Under the pieces are notes generated by a model. That model did no database searches and was not told where the DNA came from. It saw nothing but the letters and a program-made list of their open reading frames with translations. A program made the translations under genes and the position numbers. Shown here in pieces: positions 51,672 through 59,934 of a stretch of 64,000 nucleotides of DNA (positions are counted from its first letter, which is position 1; every line of letters begins with the position of its first letter). Where the stretch lies: the NCBI GenBank assembly GCA_963735085.1, contig CAVTJP010000006.1:124001-188000 (forward strand), in the 5' to 3' direction. The DNA is from DATJGR01 sp963735085. Lineage in GTDB: Bacteria > Pseudomonadota > Gammaproteobacteria > Pseudomonadales > Azotimanducaceae.

Positions 51672-53515
51672 TCGAAGCGCGACTGCACTGGAATGGAGAC
51701 CAGCCGGTCTCTAGACAGTTTGGCGATATCTACCACGCCAGCGACGGTGCTGCGGAGGTGCAACGTGTCTTCGTCGATCCGCAGCATCTCATCGAGCGCT
51801 TCCGTGCTTGTCAGGACACCTTCACGATCGGCGAACTGGGCTTCGGCACCGGGCTGAACTTTGCAGTCATCGCTCAGAACTACCTGACCTGCGCGCCCGA
51901 TTCGGCGCGGCTGCACTTCATCAGCGTCGAGAAATACCCGATTAGTCACCTCGACTTCGAGCATCTGGCAAGGCGGCGACGGCGCCAGCTGCCGATCTAC
52001 GATGCGCTGCGCCGTGCATATCCTCCGACGGTGCCCGGCTGGCATCGCCGTCACCTGGCCACCGGGCGCATCACGCTGTCGGTTTTTTTCGGTGGTGCCG
52101 ACGAAGGGCTCAGCGACATTATCGGCCGCCAGCTCGTGGCCATTGATGCCTGGCTGCTCGACGGTTTTGCGCCGGACCGGAATCCGGGCCTCTGGCACGA
52201 TACGCTGTGGCGCAGCATCGCTGATCTGTCGGCACCCGGCACGACAGTGGCAACATTCAGCGCAGTCGGCTCCGTACGTCGCGGTCTGTCCGCAGCCGGC
52301 TTTGAAATGCGCAAAGTCGATCAACGCCCCCACAAGCGACATAGCCTCGCCGGCACGTTCAACGCGAAAGACCAAAGAAATTTCGCGCCACAGCGCGCGA
52401 TCGTCGTGGTTGGAGCCGGCCTCGCCGGTGCCGCGACCGCGAGGCGTCTGGCCGAACGCGGTATCCGGGTCAGTTTGCTCGACGCGTCAAACGCCCCGCC
52501 CAATCGAATGCAGGCGACGCTATTCCACTGTCGTGTATCCGGCAATTCGACTCAGGCATCCACTCTGCGTTGGTTGAGCTATCTCTACTCCAGTCACTTC
52601 TATTATCAGTACGCCACCGCCTCGACAGACCGTCCACTCGGTACACTGCAGGTGCCGAGCCAAACGTTGGACATGCGCCGCCTAGAAGAAATCGCTGAGC
52701 GGTACGCAGACGCCAACCGTTCGGTCCGACTCGTCGATGCGGCAACCGCATCGTCGCTGGCTGGAATTCCACTGCGGCAAAGTGGTCTCTTCTTTCCACA
52801 CGGGCGAGTTCTCGACCTGTCTCGACTGTGCTGCGATCTGATCCAGCACCCATTGATCGACTACCTCTGCGGCGTCACGGCGAATCATGTTGCGATCGGC
52901 GCAGATCATGCCGGAATAACAACGAGCATCGGGCCGTTGGCGTGCGATCGGATCGTGATCTGCGCCGGTACGTCGACCAACGCATTCGATCAGTCGCGAT
53001 ATCTGGAACTGCTGCCGGTATCGGGTCAGATCGATCCAATCGCGCTGAACTCGCCACCCAACATTCCGCTGGTCGGCGACGGCTTCCTGATTCCGTTCGG
53101 AGCCGACTGGGGCATTGGCGCGACATATGAACACGCCCCATGGGTCAGTGGCCGCGCGAGCGAATTCAATCTGCAACGGTTCGAGTCCTGGTGGCGTGAC
53201 TTGACCGGTGGGGAGGTGCCGCGCATGGCGCCCGTCGCGAGCCCAATTCGCGGTACTCGAGCAGTGACATCCGACCGCGTGCCCATCGTCGGTAGTCTGT
53301 TCGATTCCAACGGTCTGCCCATGCCACGGCTATCGGTCAACACCGGGCACGGCTCGCAGGGCACCGTCAGCGCTCCGTTTGCGGCGGAGTGTGTAGCGAG
53401 CGAATCAGTCGGCGAGTTTGCGCCGTGCACCCGCGTCGAATACGAAGCGCTGAGTTCGATGCGGTTTCGCAACCGTCAGGCTCGACGCGGCCTACGCCAT
53501 GGCGCGCGCGATTGA
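51668..53515 (+). CDS. mnmC: bifunctional tRNA mnm5s2U34 enzyme MnmC
   Basis: 615 residues; its two domains perform the last steps of mnm5s2U34 synthesis. The N-terminal SAM-dependent methyltransferase (about 1-240) has LGFGTGLNF and DAWLLDGFAPDRNP; the C-terminal FAD oxidase (about 250-610) has VVVGAGLAGAATA and ends near TGHGSQGT. This fused form is characteristic of gammaproteobacteria. GTG start overlaps the sulfurtransferase stop. It converges with the serA-like gene. Confidence 0.94.
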   Translation: MIEARLHWNGDQPVSRQFGDIYHASDGAAEVQRVFVDPQHLIERFRACQDTFTIGELGFGTGLNFAVIAQNYLTCAPDSARLHFISVEKYPISHLDFEHLARRRRRQLPIYDALRRAYPPTVPGWHRRHLATGRITLSVFFGGADEGLSDIIGRQLVAIDAWLLDGFAPDRNPGLWHDTLWRSIADLSAPGTTVATFSAVGSVRRGLSAAGFEMRKVDQRPHKRHSLAGTFNAKDQRNFAPQRAIVVVGAGLAGAATARRLAERGIRVSLLDASNAPPNRMQATLFHCRVSGNSTQASTLRWLSYLYSSHFYYQYATASTDRPLGTLQVPSQTLDMRRLEEIAERYADANRSVRLVDAATASSLAGIPLRQSGLFFPHGRVLDLSRLCCDLIQHPLIDYLCGVTANHVAIGADHAGITTSIGPLACDRIVICAGTSTNAFDQSRYLELLPVSGQIDPIALNSPPNIPLVGDGFLIPFGADWGIGATYEHAPWVSGRASEFNLQRFESWWRDLTGGEVPRMAPVASPIRGTRAVTSDRVPIVGSLFDSNGLPMPRLSVNTGHGSQGTVSAPFAAECVASESVGEFAPCTRVEYEALSSMRFRNRQARRGLRHGARD

Positions 53516-53546
53516 TCAATGCGATCTATTGAGCGCGCAGAATGGA

Positions 53547-54725
53547 TCAGGTGTGCTCGAACACACGCACGTTCATTACGCTCTCGATGCGCATCATCTC
53601 TGCCAGCAGTTCGGGCGGCACCGGTGCCGCGACATCGATCAGGTTGTATGCGACGTCGTCACGGCTCCTGTTGATCATGTCGATGACGTTGATGTCACGG
53701 TTGGCGAGCACTGACATGATCTGGCCCAACATCTTCGGGACGTTGCGATTGGTGACCGCGAGGCGCGTGCCGGCGGTCCGCTCGAGGATCACCGTGGGAA
53801 AGTTGACGGAGTTGCGGATGTTGCCGTTGCGCAGGAAGTCGATCAGTTGATCGGCGGCCATCACCGCACAGTTCTCTTCGGCCTCGGCGGTGCTTGCACC
53901 GAGATGCGGCGTCGCCGACACGTTGGGAAGCCCCGCGAGTATCGGTGACGGGAAGTCCGAAAAATATCGAGCAAGCCGACCGTCGCTCAGCGCCACCACC
54001 AACGCGGCTTCATCGACGATCTCCTGGCGCGCAAAATTCAACAGTACGGTGCCGGAACGAAAACTCTTCAGCGACTCCGGGTTGATCATGTTGCGCGTCT
54101 CGGCGAGCAACGGTACGTGCAGGGTCACGTAGTCGGATCGCGCAAACAGTGTCGGCAGGTTCTCCATCCGCTGTACGTCGCTCGGCAGTCGCCACGCGGC
54201 ATCGACTGAGATCGCGGGGTCGTAGCCGACGACGCTCATGCCCAAACGTAATCCGGCCTCGGCAACCAGCGCACCGATCGCGCCAAGGCCAACCACACCG
54301 AGCGTCTTGCCATAGATCTCCTCGCCCTGGAAGCGCTTCTTTTCTTCCTCCACGAGCCTGTGCATTTCGACCGCGTCTGTAACGGTCGCGACCGACTCGA
54401 CGTATTTGATGCCACCCAGCACGTCGCGCGCCGATAGCAGCAATGCCGCGATCACCAGTTCCTTCACCGAGTTCGCATTCGCACCGGGGGTGTTGAACAC
54501 GACGATGCCGCGCTGCGTATACAACTCGACGGGTACGTTGTTGACGCCTGCGCCGGCGCGCGCCACCGCACGCAGGTTGGGAGTGACATGCTCAGCGGAC
54601 AATACGTGGCTGCGCAGCAGAATCGCATGCGGATCGGCAATCTCGGTTGCCACTTCAAAGCCGTCCAACGGAAATCTTTCGAGTCCCCGCAGCGCAATTC
54701 GATTGAAGGTCCGGACCTTGTACAT
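53547..54725 (-). CDS. serA: D-3-phosphoglycerate dehydrogenase
   Basis: 392 residues; first step of serine synthesis. NAD motif VVGLGAIGALVAEAG, catalytic Arg in NFARQEIVD, Glu following, and His in TPHLGAST; a C-terminal ACT domain at about 320-392 (VPKMLGQIMSVLANRDINVID) for serine feedback. The NFARQEIVD loop and short length match the PGDH subgroup common in Clostridia and some proteobacteria. ATG 54725 is family-supported; the frame upstream overlaps the LysR gene. It is divergent from that regulator with 71 bases between. Confidence 0.9.
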   Translation of the reverse strand: MYKVRTFNRIALRGLERFPLDGFEVATEIADPHAILLRSHVLSAEHVTPNLRAVARAGAGVNNVPVELYTQRGIVVFNTPGANANSVKELVIAALLLSARDVLGGIKYVESVATVTDAVEMHRLVEEEKKRFQGEEIYGKTLGVVGLGAIGALVAEAGLRLGMSVVGYDPAISVDAAWRLPSDVQRMENLPTLFARSDYVTLHVPLLAETRNMINPESLKSFRSGTVLLNFARQEIVDEAALVVALSDGRLARYFSDFPSPILAGLPNVSATPHLGASTAEAEENCAVMAADQLIDFLRNGNIRNSVNFPTVILERTAGTRLAVTNRNVPKMLGQIMSVLANRDINVIDMINRSRDDVAYNLIDVAAPVPPELLAEMMRIESVMNVRVFEHT

Positions 54726-54796
54726 GGTGTATCCGCGGCCGCACAAAGCCGCGTATTGTAGAGAGTCTGAAGTGCCGCCGCGATCCAGCCTGCTCA

Positions 54797-55669
54797 ATGA
54801 CCCGTATCGATCCACTGCACGTCTTCATTGCCGTCGTCGACCACAAGAGCTTCACGCGCGCCGCCGAAGCGATGGGTTTCACTCCATCCGCCGTCAGCAA
54901 GCAGATCAGTCAACTCGAGGAACGCCTCGGAACACGCCTTCTGCATCGGACCACGCGATCGGTGATGGCAACCGAAGCGGGCCAACTGTATTACGACCGC
55001 TGCCGTCAGATTCTCGAAGCGCTCGACGAAACCGAGATTCAGATACGCGCGTTGGAGACTGCGCCCGCCGGGCGAATCCGGGTCCTTGCCCAGCCGTTCT
55101 TCGGCCGCAGCGCGTTGGCGCGACTGTTCCGTACGTTCCAGCAGCAATATCCGGAGGTGTTCATCGACCTGACGTTGTCGGAAGGCGTGCCAGCGGTGTC
55201 GCGCGACGCATTCGACGTATCGATACTGTTGGAGCAAGCTGAAGAAGAGCGCCTGATATCGCGCGAACTCGCGCAGTTGCCAACGATACTGTGCGCGGCG
55301 CGCAGCTATCTCGCGCGCTGTGGCGTGCCACAATGCGAGCAAGACTTGGCCCAGCACGCCTTCGTCGAGATCACCGCGCAGAGTCATATCGATCCACCGC
55401 GTTGGTCGAAAGTCCGCGGTTTCATCGTCAACGACGTGGACATGGCCTTTCACGCCGTTCGCGAGGGTATGGGCGTCGGCATGCTGCCGCTGTACGTTGC
55501 GCGGCGTGATATCGAGCGCGGCCGTCTCGACCAACTGCTACCGGACCTGCAGATCGCCAATCAAAGCGTCTGGCTCAGCTACCCTGAACTACGTCGCCAA
55601 TCGCAAAAGACACGAGCGTTCGTTGAATTTCTGACCGCGACGCTGACGACGCCGCGCGGCGACACCTGA
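54797..55669 (+). CDS. LysR-family transcriptional regulator
   Basis: 290 residues. Winged HTH at the N-terminus (FIAVVDHKSFTRAAEAMGFTPSAVSKQISQLE is spread over residues 9-40), then a substrate-binding domain from about 90 (GRIRVLAQPFFGRSALARL). It resembles the AaeR/DhcR-like LysR group. It is divergent from serA, and LysR proteins often control the divergent gene, but here serA is housekeeping so the target is not certain. The short gap contains an inverted repeat GCGGC-(8)-GCCGC near 54735-54752. Confidence 0.92.
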   Translation: MTRIDPLHVFIAVVDHKSFTRAAEAMGFTPSAVSKQISQLEERLGTRLLHRTTRSVMATEAGQLYYDRCRQILEALDETEIQIRALETAPAGRIRVLAQPFFGRSALARLFRTFQQQYPEVFIDLTLSEGVPAVSRDAFDVSILLEQAEEERLISRELAQLPTILCAARSYLARCGVPQCEQDLAQHAFVEITAQSHIDPPRWSKVRGFIVNDVDMAFHAVREGMGVGMLPLYVARRDIERGRLDQLLPDLQIANQSVWLSYPELRRQSQKTRAFVEFLTATLTTPRGDT

Positions 55670-55683
55670 GTGCGTCGCAGGCG

Positions 55684-56829
55684 TCACGCCGATTTGTCGT
55701 ATAGCGGTCGGGCAAGCTCGTCCCAATCGATGTGACCATCATCGGGAAGCGCTTCGAATTCAAGCAGACCGAGCTCTTCGAATTTCGGCCGGATACCGTC
55801 CGTCAACAAGCCGATACGCTTCAGATTCGGCACCACGCGGGCAAAGATCATGTTGCGGAAACGTTGACGATGCTCACCGCCGGTTGCAATCGCCGTGGCC
55901 TCCTCGACGGGCCAGCCAAATTGCCGATATACATCGGTGGGAATCAGGCGGCTGCGCATGACCACACACGCTTCGAACGCAAACTGCGCCCGCTCTTCAC
56001 GCTCATCCTGCGTCAGGGTTGCGATGTACTCCTCGAGATAGTTCACGCCGAACGTCACGTGGCGCGCTTCGTCACGAATCACCAGATGCACGATGTCGCG
56101 TAACACCGGGTCCTGGGTGCTCTGCTTCATCGTGTTGAATGCCGCGAGCGCAAGCCCTTCGATGATGATCTGCATCCCGATGAACTTCAGGTCCCAGCGC
56201 GCATCGGTCAGGATCTTGTCGAGCAGCAGTTTCAAACTACGCGAGATGGGGTACGTGAAACCGACTTTGCGTTGCAGGTATCGATTGAATGCTTCGACGT
56301 GGCGCGCTTCATCGAACGTTTGCGACGCGGCATAGAGCTTTGCATTGAAGGATGGGGCGCACGACACGAGCTGCGAAGCGACCAGTAGCGCGCCTTGCTC
56401 GCCGTGCAGAAACTGGCTGATCGCCCAACTGTGCTGGTGTCGCATCCATTGAATCACCTGGTCGGTGTCCATGGCTTCCCACGGCGCGAACCCCTTGAAC
56501 AGCGCGCTGGCGCGATTTTGAGCCACCACCTGGCGTTGTTCGTCGGAAATCGGCGGACGCGCCTCGAAATCGGGTGTCTGGTCCCAATCGATATCGACGT
56601 TCGCGTTCCAGTTCAACGTTTTGCCGAGTTCGTAAAGCTTGCGGATGCGATCGTCCTGCGCCTGGTAGTCCCAGTTGTAGGCACCCGTCAGCGGTGTATT
56701 GAACAACTCGGCAACGTCCTGCACCTGACCGGCATCGAGCCCCAGTTCATCGTCGAATTGCGCCGCGGATGGCACGCGCGCATCGAAATGATTCAGCGTG
56801 CGGGGCGTTTCCACCCAGCGAATCGACAT
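55684..56829 (-). CDS. ferritin-like diiron protein, oxygenase-type, unknown substrate
   Basis: 381 residues, all-helical. The four-helix diiron ligand set is complete: Glu in HGEQGALL, E-x2-H in DEARHVEAF, Glu in IIEGLALAAF and E-x2-H in RDEARHVTFG. This resembles ribonucleotide-reductase-like/AurF-type oxygenases and acyl desaturases more than storage ferritins. GAGGTG lies six bases before the ATG. Its promoter has an operator-like palindrome in the spacer, matched by a second at the start of the divergent TetR gene, so it is very likely repressed by that TetR protein. Confidence 0.85.
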   Translation of the reverse strand: MSIRWVETPRTLNHFDARVPSAAQFDDELGLDAGQVQDVAELFNTPLTGAYNWDYQAQDDRIRKLYELGKTLNWNANVDIDWDQTPDFEARPPISDEQRQVVAQNRASALFKGFAPWEAMDTDQVIQWMRHQHSWAISQFLHGEQGALLVASQLVSCAPSFNAKLYAASQTFDEARHVEAFNRYLQRKVGFTYPISRSLKLLLDKILTDARWDLKFIGMQIIIEGLALAAFNTMKQSTQDPVLRDIVHLVIRDEARHVTFGVNYLEEYIATLTQDEREERAQFAFEACVVMRSRLIPTDVYRQFGWPVEEATAIATGGEHRQRFRNMIFARVVPNLKRIGLLTDGIRPKFEELGLLEFEALPDDGHIDWDELARPLYDKSA

Positions 56830-56847
56830 GAAATCACCTCAAAACGT

Positions 56848-56877
56848 AGAATATGAGCCTCGGCTCAGATAAGTGAA
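56848..56877 (-). promoter_or_regulatory. predicted promoter of the diiron gene
   Basis: On the minus strand TTCACT (56877-56872) and TATTCT (56853-56848) are 18 bases apart, about 20 bases before the diiron gene ATG. The palindrome TGAGCC-TC-GGCTCA fills most of the spacer. Confidence 0.5.
56854..56867. promoter_or_regulatory. operator 1 (TetR-type palindrome)
   Basis: TGAGCC-TC-GGCTCA is a perfect 14-base palindrome in the spacer of the diiron promoter. Flanks (TA...TA) extend the symmetry with one mismatch. A protein bound here would block RNA polymerase. Confidence 0.65.
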
Positions 56878-56881
56878 AAAT

Positions 56882-57538
56882 ATGAGCGTGGACTCACATT
56901 GTCAAGAAGCGCCGGTGCAGCGGCGTCGGACACCACGTCAACAGCGAGGGCAGCAGACCCTCGATGCACTGGTCAATGCGACCGCGACGCTGATCGACGA
57001 AGTCGGCTACGAACTGCTCACCACAAAGGCAATCGCCGCGCGAGCGGGCATGTCGATCGGCTCTTTCTATCAGTTCTTTCCCAACAAGGACGCCATCGTC
57101 AACGAACTGGTGCAGCGTTACCGCGGCCAGGTTCGCTGCTATCTCGCCGGCGCAATCGGCGATCCGGGGCGTGACGGCATTTCATCAGCCTGGGTATCGC
57201 AGATCATCGTTGGTCTGGCGCAGATCTATCGCAACATGCCGGGGTTCCGAGGGGTGTGGTCGAATCGTCACCGCACGCCGCCAATGGGAGATCAGGCAAG
57301 AGCACTCCGGCAGGAGGTTTTCGACGTGCTCGATCAAAAGTTGGGCGAGGCGTTCGCACATGTGCCGATCGACGCAAGGCAGCGCTGCATGCACATCGCG
57401 CTCGAAACTGCCCACCTGCTGCTGTCGAACAACGACGACAAAAAACTCGTCATCGTCGAACTGCAACGCATGCTTGGGCCCTATCTCGCGTCCTGCTTCA
57501 CGCCCGCCCCGTCCGCACCCGGCCCGGCAACTATTTGA
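56882..57538 (+). CDS. TetR-family transcriptional repressor
   Basis: 218 residues. The TetR DNA-binding domain is at about 20-70: RGQQTLDALVNATATLI, then the HTH LTTKAIAARAGMSIGSFYQFF with the typical SxGxxYxxFxxK start of helix 4. The C-terminal ligand domain is unassigned. ATG 56882 lies inside the second operator copy; no ribosome site precedes it, so translation may be leaderless, or begin at GTG 56873. Divergence from the diiron gene and two shared operators indicate control of that gene and of itself. Confidence 0.9.
   Translation: MSVDSHCQEAPVQRRRTPRQQRGQQTLDALVNATATLIDEVGYELLTTKAIAARAGMSIGSFYQFFPNKDAIVNELVQRYRGQVRCYLAGAIGDPGRDGISSAWVSQIIVGLAQIYRNMPGFRGVWSNRHRTPPMGDQARALRQEVFDVLDQKLGEAFAHVPIDARQRCMHIALETAHLLLSNNDDKKLVIVELQRMLGPYLASCFTPAPSAPGPATI
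56883..56896. promoter_or_regulatory. operator 2 (second TetR-type half-matched copy)
   Basis: TGAG-CGTGGA-CTCA repeats the outer four bases of operator 1 with the same spacing; its centre is 29 bases from that of operator 1. It covers the first codons of the TetR gene, consistent with autorepression. Confidence 0.5.
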
Positions 57539-57557
57539 GCAACGACATTGAATCCAA

Positions 57558-58637
57558 TCAAACTTGGCGCGCGAAACGGCTGATCACATCCGCGACCGCA
57601 TTCGTAGCGTCTCCCAGGCCTGCATCCGCAAGAACGTCCACGATGTGTTCGCGATCAGCGTAGAGCGCGCGAACAGCGGCGTCGAGACGCGGTGCGTCCA
57701 GTTCCTCTTCGGCGATGACGTGGCTCCAACCACGGGACTGCGCATACTGCGCATTGCTGATCTGATCGCCACGACTTGCGCTGCGAGGTAGTGGCACGAG
57801 CAAGTGTGGTTTGCGCAGCGCAACCAGTTCGTACAGCGAGTTCGCGCCGGCACGGCTGACCACGACATCTGCCGCGGCGAGCAGATCGCCCCATTCCTCG
57901 CCCACATACTCGAACTGATGATAGCCGGCACGTTGCGCGAGCGACGGATCGGTCCGCGCAGGACCGCAAACGTGAACCAAGGTTGCAAAATCGAGCAAGC
58001 TGTCCAGCGCTTGCCGAACGACACGATTGATCGCCTCTGCGCCCAGGCTGCCGCCAACGATGATTACTAAGGGGCGATCACGCGGCGCACCGAGCCACGC
58101 GCGGCCGCGCATCGAATCGCCATGCAATAGCTGCGAACGTAGCGGCGTGCCGGTGTGAATCACCGGTCGATTGCGAACTGGAAACTCGGTGACTTCAAAC
58201 GTTGTACAGACAGCTGCCACAAACGGCAGCGACAATCGGTTGGCAAGCCCCGGTGTCAGATCGGATTCGTGCGCAACGATCGGAACCCGCCAGACCCATG
58301 CCCCGACCACGGCCGGAAACGCCGCATAACCGCCTTTGGAAAACACCACCGACGGCCGAAGGCGCCCCAGTAGCGATATCGCCTGCGCGATTCCCACGAG
58401 AATCCACAACACATCGGCCACATTGCGCCATGACCAGTACCGCCGCAGCTTGCCGGAGCGAATTGCATAAAACGGCACATCGAGCGGCGCGACGAGGGCG
58501 CGCTCCGGCCCTTCGCTTGAACCGATGTAACCCACCTTCGATCCGATGCCTGCGAAGTGGGCAATTAGTGGCAGGTTCGCCACAACGTGACCCGCGGAGC
58601 CGCCACCCGTGAACACGACGTGACGCGGCGCATTCAC
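57558..58637 (-). CDS. MurG-like GlcNAc transferase, Firmicutes-type
   Basis: 359 residues, GT28/GT-B fold. The N-terminus reads FTGGGSAGHVVANLP instead of the GGTGGH form of proteobacterial MurG; SGKLRRY, VVFSKGGYAAFPAVVG, HESDLTPGLANR and TGTPLR follow the MurG paralogue of Bacillus and relatives. The C-terminal nucleotide-binding region has IVGGSLGAEAIN, SRAGANSLYELVALRKPHLLVPLP. It would add GlcNAc to an undecaprenyl-linked sugar. The GTG start overlaps the hda stop (GTGA), outside any cell-division cluster. The genome may also carry a normal murG. Confidence 0.85.
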   Translation of the reverse strand: MNAPRHVVFTGGGSAGHVVANLPLIAHFAGIGSKVGYIGSSEGPERALVAPLDVPFYAIRSGKLRRYWSWRNVADVLWILVGIAQAISLLGRLRPSVVFSKGGYAAFPAVVGAWVWRVPIVAHESDLTPGLANRLSLPFVAAVCTTFEVTEFPVRNRPVIHTGTPLRSQLLHGDSMRGRAWLGAPRDRPLVIIVGGSLGAEAINRVVRQALDSLLDFATLVHVCGPARTDPSLAQRAGYHQFEYVGEEWGDLLAAADVVVSRAGANSLYELVALRKPHLLVPLPRSASRGDQISNAQYAQSRGWSHVIAEEELDAPRLDAAVRALYADREHIVDVLADAGLGDATNAVADVISRFARQV

Positions 58638-59338
58638 AGGCCGAGCACAGCCTTTGCCAGTGGAATGGTCAGCCGTCGCTGTTGCGCCAGCGCCTCTCGA
58701 TCCAGACGATCGAACGCTTCGATCAGTTCATCCATGCGGCGCGATGCCCTTCGCAGGATGAAGTCGACGACCTCGGCGCCTACTTCGAGTCCGCGTTGAG
58801 CGGCCAGATGCTCGATCGCACGCGCCCGGTGGGTATCGTCCAGCGGAAGAATCGAAAAGATCTGCGCCGCGCGCAGGCGCGACGCCAGATCCGCAAGCCG
58901 AACCGTAATCTCCTGAGGTCGATATCGAGACGCAATCAACAGCGACCCGCCGTTGACGAAGAGCTGCTGATAGACATGCATCAGCGCTTCTTCCCACGGT
59001 CTTTCGCCCGCCCAGCGCTCGAAATCATCGACGGCAACCAACCCGAACTCACCAAGTCCGCCAAGCACATCGACGCCGCCCGCCATCAGGCGCGGCGGCA
59101 GATACGCGGCAGTCGCACCGGCCGCAACTGCCGCATGGCAGGCGCCTTGCAGCAGATGCGATTTGCCACTGCCGGACTCACCCACCAGCCACATCGCCAA
59201 GAACTCACGCTCCGCCCAATCACGTCGGTTCAACTCGGCGATCAGTTCCTCATTGGGACCCGCTTCGAAGTTGTCCAACGTGCAGCGGCGTTCGCTCAAA
59301 AACATCAGCGCCAACTGAGTCGCACGATCGGCACTCAT
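58634..59338 (-). CDS. hda: DnaA inactivator Hda (DnaA-like AAA+ protein)
   Basis: 234 residues, one AAA+ domain without the DnaA DNA-binding domain. Walker A is GESGSGKSH, Walker B is LVAVDDFERW, and the C-terminal sensor region has RASRRMDELIEAFDRLD. Hda, loaded on the DNA clamp, triggers ATP hydrolysis by DnaA after initiation. The N-terminal clamp-binding motif is near QLALMF. ATG 59338 overlaps the stop of the upstream phosphatidyltransferase gene (ATGA). Confidence 0.92.
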   Translation of the reverse strand: MSADRATQLALMFLSERRCTLDNFEAGPNEELIAELNRRDWAEREFLAMWLVGESGSGKSHLLQGACHAAVAAGATAAYLPPRLMAGGVDVLGGLGEFGLVAVDDFERWAGERPWEEALMHVYQQLFVNGGSLLIASRYRPQEITVRLADLASRLRAAQIFSILPLDDTHRARAIEHLAAQRGLEVGAEVVDFILRRASRRMDELIEAFDRLDREALAQQRRLTIPLAKAVLGL

Positions 59339-59934
59339 GACGGATTTTCGCGTGGCGATCGATCCGAAGGTTCTGCCATCGCCCGGCGGGACCATGAGAT
59401 TATGTAGTCGACGCCGGAGACACTCGCCAGCACGGCGACTAGCCAGAAGCCGTACGGATCAGCGATCGTACGCGCTATCGGACTGACGTAGTGGAACCCG
59501 CACAGACTCAGCAGCACTACCAGCAACACGACGATCTGCACCGCGGTATTGGCTTTACTGAGCAAAGTCGGCTCGATTTCGATGTGCTTGAATACCAGCC
59601 TGTAGAGGCTCGCACCGACGAGAATGATCAGGTCGCGTCCGATCGCGATGCCCGCAACCCACAGCGGCAATTCGCGTTCGACGAGCAGCGTGACGAACAG
59701 TACGCCGACCAGGATTTTGTCTGCCAACGGATCAAGCGCGGCACCAAACCAACTGACCCAATCGAAGCGTCGTGCGAGCCAGCCATCGAGCGCATCAGAT
59801 GCGCCTGCGACCGCCATCAGCACCAGCGCCTCGACATACCGGTGCTCGACAAGGCACCACGCTGTCGGAATCACCAGCAGCACCCGCACCACCGTGATGA
59901 TGTTGGGAATCTGACGCAGGAGATCGGAAATCAT
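59335..59934 (-). CDS. CDP-alcohol phosphatidyltransferase (PgsA-like)
   Basis: 199 residues, about six membrane helices. The active-site motif D-G-x2-A-R-x8-G-x3-D-x3-D is present (DALDGWLARRF ... GAALDPLADK). It joins CDP-diacylglycerol with an alcohol phosphate, probably glycerol-3-phosphate, to start phosphatidylglycerol synthesis; another pgsA may exist elsewhere. Both ends overlap neighbours by four bases, linking it to the DUF2066 gene and hda, a cluster seen in many gammaproteobacteria. Confidence 0.9.
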   Translation of the reverse strand: MISDLLRQIPNIITVVRVLLVIPTAWCLVEHRYVEALVLMAVAGASDALDGWLARRFDWVSWFGAALDPLADKILVGVLFVTLLVERELPLWVAGIAIGRDLIILVGASLYRLVFKHIEIEPTLLSKANTAVQIVVLLVVLLSLCGFHYVSPIARTIADPYGFWLVAVLASVSGVDYIISWSRRAMAEPSDRSPRENPS

